A DNA stretch of 64,000 nt from Streptomyces humidus (GTDB lineage Bacteria > Actinomycetota > Actinomycetes > Streptomycetales > Streptomycetaceae), in assembly GCF_014649655.1 (NCBI RefSeq), contig NZ_BMTL01000013.1, forward strand, positions 62,001 through 126,000, read 5' to 3'. The notes under the pieces were generated by a model that saw nothing but the letters and a program-made list of their open reading frames with translations, searched no databases and was not told where the DNA came from. The position numbers were made by a program, and so were the translations under genes. This document shows, in pieces, positions 8,611-16,267 of this stretch. The stretch's first letter is position 1. The number at the start of each line of letters is the position of its first letter.

Positions 8611-9558
8611 TCAGCGCCCGAGCCCGTCGGGGCTTCCGGGGATCTCCCCCATGGTCAGCGGATCCGCGGGGCTCTCCAGCGCCGGCAGTTCCGTCAGCTC
8701 GTCCCAGGGGACCTGCATCCTGCGCAGATCGGCGCGGACCTTCGCGGCGACCCTTCTGGTGTCCCGCCGGTTCATGACCGCGCCGACGAGGGCGCCCACC
8801 ATGAAGGGCATCAGATTCGGCAGGTCGCGGACCATGCGCTTCATGATCTGCTGGCGCAGCTCGCGCTTCATCTGGCCGCCGAGGGCCGAGTTGACCGAGG
8901 ACGGCTTCAGCACGTCTATCCCGCGTTCGCCCGACCACGAGCGCAGATACGCGGTACTGCGGTCCTTGAGACTGCCCGTCGGCCGCAGGCCGTAGACCTC
9001 GTGGAGTTCCGCGATCAGTTTGAGCTCGATCGCCGCGACCCCGGTGATCTCCGCGGCCAGTTCGGTCGGCATCGCGGGCGGCACGGGCAGCATCGCCGCC
9101 GCACCGATGCCCGCGCCGACGGTGGACGTGGCGTTCGCCGCGCCGGCCACGAGTCTGTCGGCCATCTCCTCCGGTCCGAGCCCCGGGAACTGCCGACGAA
9201 GCGTCTGAAGGTCCCGTACGGGGACCCGGGGGGCGATGGCGATGATCCGGTCGGCCAGGTGCCCGAGGCCCGCTCTGGCCCGCCTGCCGCCCTGTCGGGC
9301 GCCTTCCAGGGCCAGGCCCTTGGCCCTGTCCCGGATGACCGCCGCCCTCCGCCTTGCAACGGGGGCGGCGATCCACGCCGGTACCGGGAGGTCACTCCGG
9401 CCCGCCGCGGGTTCGAGCGAGGCAGATCCCGCCGGGACTGCTCCCGTGCCGGATGAGCCTCGCTCGTCGTCACGCACGCCGTGAGGGCCGTCGGACGGCC
9501 CTTTGTCCGTTCCCCGCAGGGGGAAGCGGCGCTTCCTGGGAGGGGTCGAGCCAGTCAC
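8611..9558 (-). CDS. EcsC-like conserved hypothetical protein
   Basis: 315 aa. The first 80 residues are polar and low complexity. A helical domain follows with LADRIIAIAPRVPVRDLQTLRRQFPGLGPEEMADRLV, then a glycine-rich small-residue segment (GAGIGAAAMLPVPPAMPTEL) and ITGVAAIELKLIAELHEVYG. That last stretch resembles EcsC-family proteins (helix before a LIAEL/YG motif). Near the C-terminus RDLPNLMPFMVGALVGAVMNRRDT could be membrane-associated, ahead of a charged end. It lies 13 nt downstream of the DUF4193 gene and is probably co-transcribed. The family assignment rests on motif resemblance only. Confidence 0.65.
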   Translation of the reverse strand: MTGSTPPRKRRFPLRGTDKGPSDGPHGVRDDERGSSGTGAVPAGSASLEPAAGRSDLPVPAWIAAPVARRRAAVIRDRAKGLALEGARQGGRRARAGLGHLADRIIAIAPRVPVRDLQTLRRQFPGLGPEEMADRLVAGAANATSTVGAGIGAAAMLPVPPAMPTELAAEITGVAAIELKLIAELHEVYGLRPTGSLKDRSTAYLRSWSGERGIDVLKPSSVNSALGGQMKRELRQQIMKRMVRDLPNLMPFMVGALVGAVMNRRDTRRVAAKVRADLRRMQVPWDELTELPALESPADPLTMGEIPGSPDGLGR

Positions 9559-9571
9559 GGCCGACCCCGCC

Positions 9572-9868
9572 TCAGTCGCAGTCGCGGCAGATCGGCTGAC
9601 CGTTCTTCTCCCGGGCCAGCTGGCTGCGGTGGTGCACCAGGAAACAGCTCATGCAGGTGAACTCGTCCTGCTGCTTCGGCAGCACCCGGACAGCCAGTTC
9701 CTCGTTCGAGAGGTCTGCGCCGGGCAGCTCGAGGCCTTCGGCGGCCTCGAATTCGTCGACGTCGACCGCGGAAGCGGACTTGTCGTTCCGCCTGGCCTTC
9801 AGCTCTTCAAGGCTGTCTGAGTCGACGTCGTCATCGGTCTTGCGTGGGGTGTCGTAATCGGTAGCCAT
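9572..9868 (-). CDS. DUF4193 family zinc-ribbon-like small protein
   Basis: 98 aa, a conserved actinobacterial family. The acidic N-terminal half (DTPRKTDDDVDSDSLEELKARRNDKSAS) is probably disordered. The C-terminal 30 residues hold two CxxC knuckles (Cys72/75 and Cys94/97) spaced like a zinc ribbon, within FTCMSCFLVHHRSQLA and QPICRDCD. The layout is reminiscent of a DksA/TraR-type zinc finger, but no RNA polymerase link is shown. The ATG follows a purine-rich GGGGGAGAGG. It is first of a likely two-gene unit with the EcsC-like gene. A 395-bp regulatory region lies upstream. Confidence 0.85.
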   Translation of the reverse strand: MATDYDTPRKTDDDVDSDSLEELKARRNDKSASAVDVDEFEAAEGLELPGADLSNEELAVRVLPKQQDEFTCMSCFLVHHRSQLAREKNGQPICRDCD

Positions 9869-10263
9869 TTCGCCTCTCCCCCTCTGGGTGTCTGCGGTGT
9901 CTCCAGCGCACGTAACGCGTGAGAGGCCGGACTTGTGCCCGCCTCGAGGCGGAGATTTTGCCTCACATCAAGGTCTGTTACTCAATCGACACCCAACCGA
10001 ACTCCTCACGAGTGATCGGCTTGGATGGCGATCGGGACCGTACACGGTCCGATTGCCGCACTTCAAAGGCGTCTCACCGTGTACTTCCCGTGATCGGGAC
10101 CCCCGAAAACCCGGATTTTCCGGGCTTTACGCGGGCATTCATGATCACGGAGAGTAGATGGCCGGAAATTCGCCCCTGTGATCGATCACACACGGAGGGG
10201 CCTGTCGTAAGCCCAGAAAATTCCGCGCAAAGCGAACATCCCCGCGTGTGTCGCGACATGATC
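9869..10263. other. Long intergenic region between the DUF4193 gene and cutS
   Basis: 395 bp, unusually AT-rich in places, with no gene. It holds a near-palindrome at 10031-10053 centred on GGACCGT-AC-ACGGTCC, a perfect 14-bp palindrome TGTGATCGATCACA at 10177-10190, and the cutS-proximal terminator at 10104-10125. It must carry the DUF4193 promoter. The palindromes are candidate operators. Confidence 0.6.
10104..10125 (-). terminator. Small rho-independent terminator downstream of cutS
   Basis: On the minus strand a 6-bp stem (CCCGGA/TCCGGG, 10110-10115 with 10119-10124) is followed by TTTTC. It lies about 140 nt past the cutS stop, so the cutRS message would carry a long 3' UTR. Confidence 0.6.
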
Positions 10264-11505
10264 TCAGACAGGGAAGCTGACTCGCATCACGAGCCCACCT
10301 CCCTCGCGCGGCCGGGCCTCGATATGGCCGCCGTGCGCCCGGGCCACGGACCGCACGATGGACAGACCGAGCCCGACCCCCTTGTCGCTGCCCGTCCGCT
10401 CCGTACGGAGCCGACGGAACGGTTCGAACAGATTGTCGATCTCGTACGCCGGAACGACAGGGCCGGTGTTCGACACGACCAGAACCGCCTGGCCGTGCCG
10501 GACGTCCGTGGTCACCTCGACCCAACCGCCCTCGGGCACGTTGTACCGCACGGCATTCTGCACGAGATTCAGCGCGATCCTCTCCAAAAGGACGCCATTG
10601 CCCTGAACCACCGCGGTCTTCTGCTCGCCGCGGATCACCACGCCCTTGGCAGCCGCCTCCCCGTGCACCTGGTCGACGGCCTGCTCGGCCACCTCCGCGA
10701 GGTCCACCGGCTTGCGTTCGACGATCTGGTTGTCGCTGCGGGCGAGCAGCAGCAGGCCCTCGACGAGCTGCTCGCTGCGCTCGTTGGTGGCCAGCAGCGT
10801 CTTGCCCAGCTGCTGCAGCTCCACCGGCGCTCCCGGATCGGACAGGTGCACTTCCAGCAGGGTGCGGTTGATCGCCAGCGGTGTTCTCAGCTCGTGCGAG
10901 GCGTTGCCCACGAAGCGCTGCTGGGCGGTGAACGCGCGCTGCAGACGCTCCAGCATGTCGTCGAAGGTGTCGGCCAGCTCCTTGAGCTCGTCGTCCGGGC
11001 CGTCCAGCTCGATACGACGGGACAGGTCCGAGCCCGCCACCGCGCGCGCGGTGCGGGTGATCCGGCCGAGCGGGGCCAGCACCCGGCCGGCCATGGCGTA
11101 GCCGAACGCGAAAGCGATGATCGCAAGGCCCAGGAGGGCGAGCAGGGAGCGGCTGAGGAGGTCGTCCAAGGCGCGCTGACGCTGGATGGCGTCGCACTGT
11201 TTGAGCACCGAGTTGATCTCCTCCACAGGGGCGGAGTTCACGGCGGGACAGCTCGTACTGGTGATCTGGAAGCTCGGTCCGCGAATCTGCAGGGCCTGGC
11301 CGCCGCCGCCTTCGTGCAGGGCCTGCGCGGCCAGCAGGTAGATGATCGACAGCAACAGGATGCCGGCGATCAGGAACATGCCGCCGTACAGCAGGGTCAG
11401 CCGTATGCGGATGGTCGGGCGGAGCCAGGGGAAGGGCAGCTGCGGGCTCCTGGGGTCCCAGGTGGGCTTCGGGGGCGCCTGGGGAGGGGGTGGGGTCGAT
11501 GCCAC
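10264..11505 (-). CDS. cutS: CutS sensor histidine kinase
   Basis: A 413-aa membrane kinase of the CutRS system. A Pro-rich cytoplasmic N-terminus precedes TM1 (LLYGGMFLIAGILLLSIIYLL, trimmed), then an extracytoplasmic sensor loop carrying two cysteines (SCPAVN and KQCDAI). TM2 (LLALLGLAIIAFAFGYAMAG) leads to HAMP, HisKA (GNASHELRTPLA, His near 203) and HATPase (NLVQNAVRY, VSNTGPVVP, GVGLGLSIVRSVA). GTG 11505 is used because it lies 5 nt after the cutR stop; the longer frame would run into cutR. The paired Cys residues make a redox or disulfide sensor plausible, and CutRS has been linked to secretion stress in Streptomyces. Confidence 0.92.
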   Translation of the reverse strand: MASTPPPPQAPPKPTWDPRSPQLPFPWLRPTIRIRLTLLYGGMFLIAGILLLSIIYLLAAQALHEGGGGQALQIRGPSFQITSTSCPAVNSAPVEEINSVLKQCDAIQRQRALDDLLSRSLLALLGLAIIAFAFGYAMAGRVLAPLGRITRTARAVAGSDLSRRIELDGPDDELKELADTFDDMLERLQRAFTAQQRFVGNASHELRTPLAINRTLLEVHLSDPGAPVELQQLGKTLLATNERSEQLVEGLLLLARSDNQIVERKPVDLAEVAEQAVDQVHGEAAAKGVVIRGEQKTAVVQGNGVLLERIALNLVQNAVRYNVPEGGWVEVTTDVRHGQAVLVVSNTGPVVPAYEIDNLFEPFRRLRTERTGSDKGVGLGLSIVRSVARAHGGHIEARPREGGGLVMRVSFPV

Positions 11506-11510
11506 GGCGA

Positions 11511-12164
11511 TCAGATCCGGTAGCCCGAACCGGGGACGGTGACGATCACCGGGGGTTCGCCCAGCTTGCGGCGGAGCGTCATGACGGTCACACGCACGAC
11601 GTTGGTGAACGGGTCGGTGTTCTCGTCCCACGCCTTCTCCAGGAGCTGCTCCGCGGAGACCACCGCGCCCTCGCTGCGCATCAGCACCTCCAGGACGGCG
11701 AACTCCTTGGGTGCGAGCTGCACCTCATTGCCGTCGCGGAAGACCTCTCGGCGGTTCGGGTCGAGCTTGATGCCGGCACGCTCCAGGACCGGCGGCAGCG
11801 GCACGCTGGTGCGCCGGCCGAGCGCACGCACGCGTGCGATCAGCTCGCTGAAGGCGAAGGGCTTGGGGAGGTAGTCGTCGGCGCCGATCTCCAGGCCCTC
11901 GACCCGGTCGCTGACGTCGCCGGAGGCCGTGAGCATCAGCACGCGCGTGGGCAGGCCGAGTTCGACGATCTTGCGGCAGACGTCGTCGCCGTGCACCAGC
12001 GGGAGGTCGCGGTCGAGGACGACCACGTCGTAGTCGTTGACGCCGATGCGCTCCAGGGCGGCCGCACCGTCGTACACGACGTCGACGGCCATGGCCTCCC
12101 GGCGCAGTCCGGTGGCCACCGCATCGGCGAGCAGCTGCTCGTCCTCGACGACGAGTACGCGCAC
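11511..12164 (-). CDS. cutR: CutR response regulator (OmpR family)
   Basis: 217 aa. The receiver (1-115) has VEDEQLL, phospho-Asp in VVVLDRDLPLVHGDDV, Thr in LMLTASGDV and Lys in LPKPF. The OmpR winged helix (about 125-217) ends in VVRVTVMTLRRKLGEPPVIVTVPGSGYRI. The ATG is first in the cutR-cutS operon. A direct repeat with an 11-bp period lies 96 nt upstream and could be its own binding site. CutRS is one of the most conserved two-component systems in the genus. Confidence 0.93.
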   Translation of the reverse strand: MRVLVVEDEQLLADAVATGLRREAMAVDVVYDGAAALERIGVNDYDVVVLDRDLPLVHGDDVCRKIVELGLPTRVLMLTASGDVSDRVEGLEIGADDYLPKPFAFSELIARVRALGRRTSVPLPPVLERAGIKLDPNRREVFRDGNEVQLAPKEFAVLEVLMRSEGAVVSAEQLLEKAWDENTDPFTNVVRVTVMTLRRKLGEPPVIVTVPGSGYRI

Positions 12165-12577
12165 GTCGCAGTCCTTCCTGTGTCCACCCGCGCAGCGTCA
12201 TGGGACGCACGCGGGCGGGGGTCTCGGTGAGTGTCGCGTCCATCCTGCCCTTTTCGGCCATAAGTCGGCGGTAAGACGGGTGGGGGCACCCGAGGGTCAG
12301 GCGCGAGGCCCGGGAACGCGAGATTTTCTCGTCGGGTCGAGGTTTCCGCGGAGGGGAGCCAGGGGAGGACGGGTTTACACCCCGCGATCACGCTCTGCAT
12401 GTGTCGCTGCACCATGTGGCACTACGCGGTCCGCTTGCCGCAGAGCGGGCGTGGGTGTCCGGCACCGTCGCCGCCCGGCAGGGCAGCGCTGGGCACCCGT
12501 GAGAGACGTGATCGCCCCTTCCCGACCCGGCACACCCCCGTGCCACCGACCCACGACCCAGGACGAGGGGGCGCAGC
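12165..12577. other. Intergenic region between divergent cutR and the 57-aa gene
   Basis: 413 bp with no gene longer than random frames. Apart from the direct repeat at 12260-12281 and a ribosome binding site at 12565-12571, nothing distinctive is seen. It must hold two divergent promoters. Confidence 0.5.
12260..12281 (-). promoter_or_regulatory. Candidate OmpR-type direct repeat upstream of cutR
   Basis: ATAAGTCGGCG at 12260-12270 is followed directly by GTAAGACGGGT at 12271-12281: two 11-bp half sites in tandem, the spacing OmpR-family dimers use. Its position fits autoregulation by CutR or control by a relative. The assignment is inferred from pattern only. Confidence 0.4.
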
Positions 12578-12751
12578 ATGGACGCATTCACCGCAGGACT
12601 TCTGCAGCGCATAAGGGCGACCGAGACCGACCTGACGCGGGCTCGCGTCGAGGGCGACGACTTCCTCGTCGAGGTGGAGCAGGCCGAGCTCGACGACCTG
12701 CGCCGCCTCGCCGCCGAGCACGGTGTGGAGGTCGGCGCGACCAGCGTCTAG
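12578..12751 (+). CDS. Conserved small protein, 57 aa
   Basis: The frame runs ATG 12578 to TAG 12751 behind GAGGGGG. The peptide starts MDAFTAGLLQRIRATETD and ends LAAEHGVEVGATSV. It is acidic and almost entirely helical, with heptad-like Leu/Ile/Val spacing (LLQRI, DFLVEVEQAEL, DDLRRLA), so a small coiled coil or helical hairpin is likely. Codon third positions are strongly GC, supporting real translation, and a strong terminator follows 20 nt later. I recall similar small proteins next to cutRS in other Streptomyces. Function unknown; a single-gene transcript is likely. Confidence 0.75.
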   Translation: MDAFTAGLLQRIRATETDLTRARVEGDDFLVEVEQAELDDLRRLAAEHGVEVGATSV

Positions 12752-12771
12752 CGGCAGGCGCGTACGTGGAG

Positions 12772-12803
12772 GGGCCCCGGCGAATCCAGCGCCGGGGCCC
12801 TTT
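12772..12803 (+). terminator. Rho-independent terminator after the 57-aa gene
   Basis: A perfect 11-bp stem pairs 12772-12782 with 12790-12800 around a 7-nt loop and is followed by TTTC. It is placed between convergent genes and probably also ends the hemH/phosphatase transcript. Confidence 0.85.
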
Positions 12804-12835
12804 CGCGTGTCCGGGCGGCTGCGGCTCGGCCGTGC

Positions 12836-13651
12836 TCAGTCGTGCCAGGCGCCGAAGTCCTCCAGCAGGCGCTGGAGGGGCTCGAAGACGCCCGGAGTGG
12901 CGGCGATCGCGAGATCGCGTCCGGGACGCTCTGTGGGCCGTCCACCGGTCAGCGCGCCCGCTTCCCGGGCGATCAGGTCGCCCGCGGCGAGGTCCCAGGC
13001 GTGCAGACCGCGCTCGTAGTAGCCGTCGAGCCGGCCGACGGCCACGTCGCACAGGTCGACGGCGGCCGAGCCGCTGCGCCGGATGTCCCTGAGGAGCGGG
13101 ATCAGCCGCTGCGCGACGTCCGCCTGGTGGGTGCGGACCTCGGTGACGTAGTTGAAGCCGGTCGAGACCAGGGCCTGGTCGAGGGGGGCCGCCGGGCGGC
13201 AGGCCAGGACGCGCTCCCCCGCCCAGGCGCCGGTCCCCCGGGCTCCGCCGCCGCGGACGGCGTGGAACGTCTCGCCGCGCATCGGGATCCCGACGACGCC
13301 GACCACGGTCTCGCCGTCCTGCTCGGCCGCGATGGAGACGGCCCAGGTGGGCAGCCCGTAGAGGTAGTTGACCGTGCCGTCGAGCGGGTCGATCACCCAG
13401 CGGACGCCGCTGCTGCCCTCGCTGGAGGCGCCCTCCTCGCCGAGGAAGCCGTCGTCGGGCCGACGCTCGGAGATGAAGCCGGTGATCAGCTTCTCGGCCG
13501 CGATGTCCATCTCGGTGACGACGTCGATGGGGCTGGACTTGGTGGCGGCGACCGCGAGGTCGGCCGGGCGGCCGTCGCGCAGGAGCTCGCCGGCGCGGCG
13601 GGCGGCCTCCCGGGCGAGCGCTAGCAGTTCTGTGTGCAGGGGGTCGGTCAC
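12836..13651 (-). CDS. Inositol monophosphatase family protein
   Basis: A 271-aa Mg2+-dependent, Li+-sensitive-type phosphatase. The metal/substrate motifs are in order: TEMDIAAEKLI, GEEGAS, WVIDPLDGTVNYLYGLP (signature 1, metal-binding Asp residues) and HAWDLAAGDLIAREAGA (signature 2). The substrate could be inositol-1-phosphate, histidinol phosphate or another sugar phosphate; sequence alone does not decide. GTG 13651 is used because GAGGAA lies just upstream and the longer frame enters hemH. The start is 8 nt past the hemH stop, so the genes are co-transcribed. Confidence 0.9.
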   Translation of the reverse strand: MTDPLHTELLALAREAARRAGELLRDGRPADLAVAATKSSPIDVVTEMDIAAEKLITGFISERRPDDGFLGEEGASSEGSSGVRWVIDPLDGTVNYLYGLPTWAVSIAAEQDGETVVGVVGIPMRGETFHAVRGGGARGTGAWAGERVLACRPAAPLDQALVSTGFNYVTEVRTHQADVAQRLIPLLRDIRRSGSAAVDLCDVAVGRLDGYYERGLHAWDLAAGDLIAREAGALTGGRPTERPGRDLAIAATPGVFEPLQRLLEDFGAWHD

Positions 13652-13659
13652 ACCGTTCC

Positions 13660-14787
13660 TCACGCGTAGGGGCTGTCGGCGCCCGCGGCGGCGGGCTTGG
13701 GGGCGCGGCCGGGGCAGCAGCCGACCGGGCACAGGTGGTGGCTCGGCCCGAGCGCTCCGAGGGCGCACGGGGTGACCTCCAGGCCGCTCTCCACCGCCGC
13801 GCGCTCCAGGACGAGCTCACGGACCGCGGCGGCGAAGCGGGGGTCGGCGCCGACGGTGGCCGAACGGCGCATCGGCAGGCCGAGCTCGCGCGCCTTGGCG
13901 TCGGCCTCCGTGTCGAGGTCGTAGAGAACCTCCATGTGGTCGGAGACGAAGCCGATGGGGGCGATGACGACCGCCGGGACACCGGCCGCGTGCCGCTCCT
14001 CCAGGTGGTCGCAGATGTCCGGCTCCAGCCAGGGGATGTGCGGCGCGCCGGAGCGGGACTGGTAGACGAGCTGCCACGGGTGGTCCACGCCGGTGCGCTC
14101 GCGGACGGCGTCGGCGATCAGCCGCGCGGTGTCCAGGTGCTGCCTCACGTACGCGCCGCCGTCCCCGTGACCCTCGACCGGGCCGGAGGCGTCCGCGGCC
14201 GAGACCGGGATCGAGTGGGTCGAGAAGGCGAGGTGCGCGCCGTCCCGGACGCCCTCGGGAAGGTCGGCGAGCGAGCGCAGCACGCCGTCGATCATGGGTT
14301 CCAGGAAGCCGGGGTGGTTGAAGTAGTGCCGCAGCTTGTCGACCCTGGGCGGTTCGAGGCCCTCGGCCTCCAGCGCGGCCAGCGAGTCGGCGAGGTTCTC
14401 ACGGTACTGGCGGCAGCCGGAGTAGGAGGCGTAGGCGCTGGTGGCGAGGACGAGCACGCGGCGGCGGCCGTCGGCGACCATCTCGCGCAGGGTGTCCGTG
14501 AGGTACGGGGCCCAGTTGCGGTTGCCCCAGTAGACCGGCAGGTCCAGGCCGTGGCCGGCGAAGTCCTTGCGCAGGGCGTCCAGCAGGGCGCGGTTCTGGG
14601 CGCTGATGGGGCTGACCCCGCCGAACAGGAAGTAGTGCTGCCCCACTTCCTTGAGGCGTTCCTTGGGGATGCCGCGCCCGCGGGTCACGTTCTCCAGGAA
14701 CGGGACCACGTCGTCCGGGCCTTCCGGGCCGCCGAAGGAGAGCAGGAGCAGGGCGTCGTAGGGAGTGGCATCGAGCGCGTCTGGCAT
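13660..14787 (-). CDS. hemH: Ferrochelatase (actinobacterial coproporphyrin III type)
   Basis: A 375-aa chelatase that inserts Fe2+ into the porphyrin macrocycle. In actinobacteria this family (CpfC) acts on coproporphyrin III. The core starts with LLLSFGGPEGPDDVVPFLENV and contains the catalytic-His strands (LAFSTHSIPVS; APIGFVSDHMEVLYDLD with the Glu in the same segment). A Cys in SGCRQYREN plus the C-terminal cluster CALGALGPSHHLCPVGCC matches the actinobacterial [2Fe-2S] ligand pattern. It is first of a two-gene unit with the phosphatase. A TTAGG-N4-CCTAA dyad 86 nt upstream suggests iron control. Confidence 0.93.
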   Translation of the reverse strand: MPDALDATPYDALLLLSFGGPEGPDDVVPFLENVTRGRGIPKERLKEVGQHYFLFGGVSPISAQNRALLDALRKDFAGHGLDLPVYWGNRNWAPYLTDTLREMVADGRRRVLVLATSAYASYSGCRQYRENLADSLAALEAEGLEPPRVDKLRHYFNHPGFLEPMIDGVLRSLADLPEGVRDGAHLAFSTHSIPVSAADASGPVEGHGDGGAYVRQHLDTARLIADAVRERTGVDHPWQLVYQSRSGAPHIPWLEPDICDHLEERHAAGVPAVVIAPIGFVSDHMEVLYDLDTEADAKARELGLPMRRSATVGADPRFAAAVRELVLERAAVESGLEVTPCALGALGPSHHLCPVGCCPGRAPKPAAAGADSPYA

Positions 14788-14872
14788 GGGTCGATCCTGC
14801 CACCCGGCTGCGACAGCCGGAAAACGGCCGGGCGGGCCGGCCCCGCGCGCGAAACCGGTTCACCAGGGTGCG

Positions 14873-14886
14873 TTAGGGTTGCCTAA
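14873..14886. promoter_or_regulatory. Iron-box-like dyad between hemH and the MFS gene
   Basis: TTAGGGTTGCCTAA matches the outer half sites of the DmdR1/IdeR consensus (TTAGG...CCTAA) but is shorter than the usual 19 bp. It sits between divergently transcribed hemH and an MFS transporter. Partial match only. Confidence 0.4.
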
Positions 14887-15028
14887 GTTCGCTCGTCAGC
14901 TGTATGAGCTGTATTCACGCCTTACCGGTTCGGCCGGGCACCGCACACCCGCCGGGTCCTGCCGAACCTCCTCTCCTCGCGCCGCGCCGAGCCTTCACGC
15001 GCGCGTGAGCCGGACCACCGGAGACCCT

Positions 15029-16267
15029 GTGCCCAGCCCGTACCGCGCTCTGTTCACGGCCCCCGGCTCCAAGGCGTTCTCCGCCGCGGGGTTCCTGGGC
15101 AGGATGCCGCTGTCGATGATGGGCATCGGCGTGGTCACGATGGTTTCCCAGCTCACGGGCCGTTACGGGCTCGCGGGCGCGCTGTCGGCGACCATCGCGC
15201 TGGCGGCCGCGCTCCTCGGGCCGCAGATCTCGCGCATGGTGGACGTGCACGGGCAGCGCCGGGTGCTGCGCCCCGCGACGCTGGTCGCGCTCGCGGCCGC
15301 GGCCGGGCTGCTGCTGGCCGCGCACTTCGCGTGGCCGGAGTGGGTGCTGTTCGTGTGCGCCGTCGGCATCGGCACCGTGCCCAGCCTCGGCGCCATGGTC
15401 CGGGCCCGCTGGGCGGCTCTGTACCGGGGCACCCCGAAGCTGCACATCGCGTACTCCTTCGAGTCCGTGGTGGACGAGGTGTGCTTCATCTTCGGGCCGA
15501 TCATCTCCATCGGCCTGTCCACGGTCTGGTTCCCGGAGGCCGGGCCGCTGCTGGCGGCCTGCTTCCTCGCCGTCGGCGTCTTCTGGCTGACCGCCCAGCG
15601 GGCCACCGAGCCCGAGCCCCATCCGCGCGGGCAGCGCGACAGGGGTTCCGCGCTGCGCTCGCCGGGCCTGCAGGTCCTGGTGTCCACCTTCGTCGCGACC
15701 GGAACGATCTTCGGGGCGGTCGACGTGGTCACCGTGGCCTTCGCCGACGAGCGCGGTCACAAGGGCGCCGCCAGCCTCGTCCTGGCGCTGTACGCGGCCG
15801 GCTCCTGCCTGGCGGGGATCGTGTTCGGCCTGCTGCGGCTCAAGGGGTCGCCGGAACGTCGCTGGCTGCTGGGCGTGTTCATGATGGGCGTGAGTATGAT
15901 CCCCCTCCTACTGGTCGGAAACCTGCCGTCTCTGGCCGTGGCGCTCTTCGTAGCGGGTCTGGCCATCGCTCCCACGATGATCACCACCATGTCCCTCATC
16001 GAAGAGCACGTACCGCGCGCACAACTGACCGAGGGCATGACCTGGATCAGCACCGGGCTCGCCGTCGGGGTGGCGCTCGGCTCCTCCCTCGCAGGCTGGG
16101 TCATCGACGCGGCCGGGGCGCGGGCCGGGTACGGGGTTCCGGCGGTGTCCGGAGCCGTCGCGGTCGCGGTCGGTTTCCTGGGCTACCGCCGGCTGAGCAG
16201 GCCGGCTCCGGGTCGGGGAGGCACCGTTGAGCAGCACAGCGAGCGGGAAGAACGGCACGTGGCGTAA
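15029..16267 (+). CDS. Major facilitator superfamily transporter
   Basis: 412 aa with 12 predicted helices, starting SPYRALFTAPGSKAFSAAGFLGRMP and continuing MMGIGVVTMVSQLTG. An MFS-type signature loop between helices 2 and 3 reads RMVDVHGQRRVLRP. A substrate-helix motif EEHVPRAQLTEGMTWIST falls near helix 10. The family is the MFS drug/metabolite exporter type, substrate unknown. GTG 15029 is chosen because of GGAGA 5 nt upstream; GTG 15005 is an alternative adding 8 residues. The 3' end overlaps the flavin oxidase start by 41 nt, so the two are coupled. Divergent from hemH. Confidence 0.82.
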   Translation: MPSPYRALFTAPGSKAFSAAGFLGRMPLSMMGIGVVTMVSQLTGRYGLAGALSATIALAAALLGPQISRMVDVHGQRRVLRPATLVALAAAAGLLLAAHFAWPEWVLFVCAVGIGTVPSLGAMVRARWAALYRGTPKLHIAYSFESVVDEVCFIFGPIISIGLSTVWFPEAGPLLAACFLAVGVFWLTAQRATEPEPHPRGQRDRGSALRSPGLQVLVSTFVATGTIFGAVDVVTVAFADERGHKGAASLVLALYAAGSCLAGIVFGLLRLKGSPERRWLLGVFMMGVSMIPLLLVGNLPSLAVALFVAGLAIAPTMITTMSLIEEHVPRAQLTEGMTWISTGLAVGVALGSSLAGWVIDAAGARAGYGVPAVSGAVAVAVGFLGYRRLSRPAPGRGGTVEQHSEREERHVA

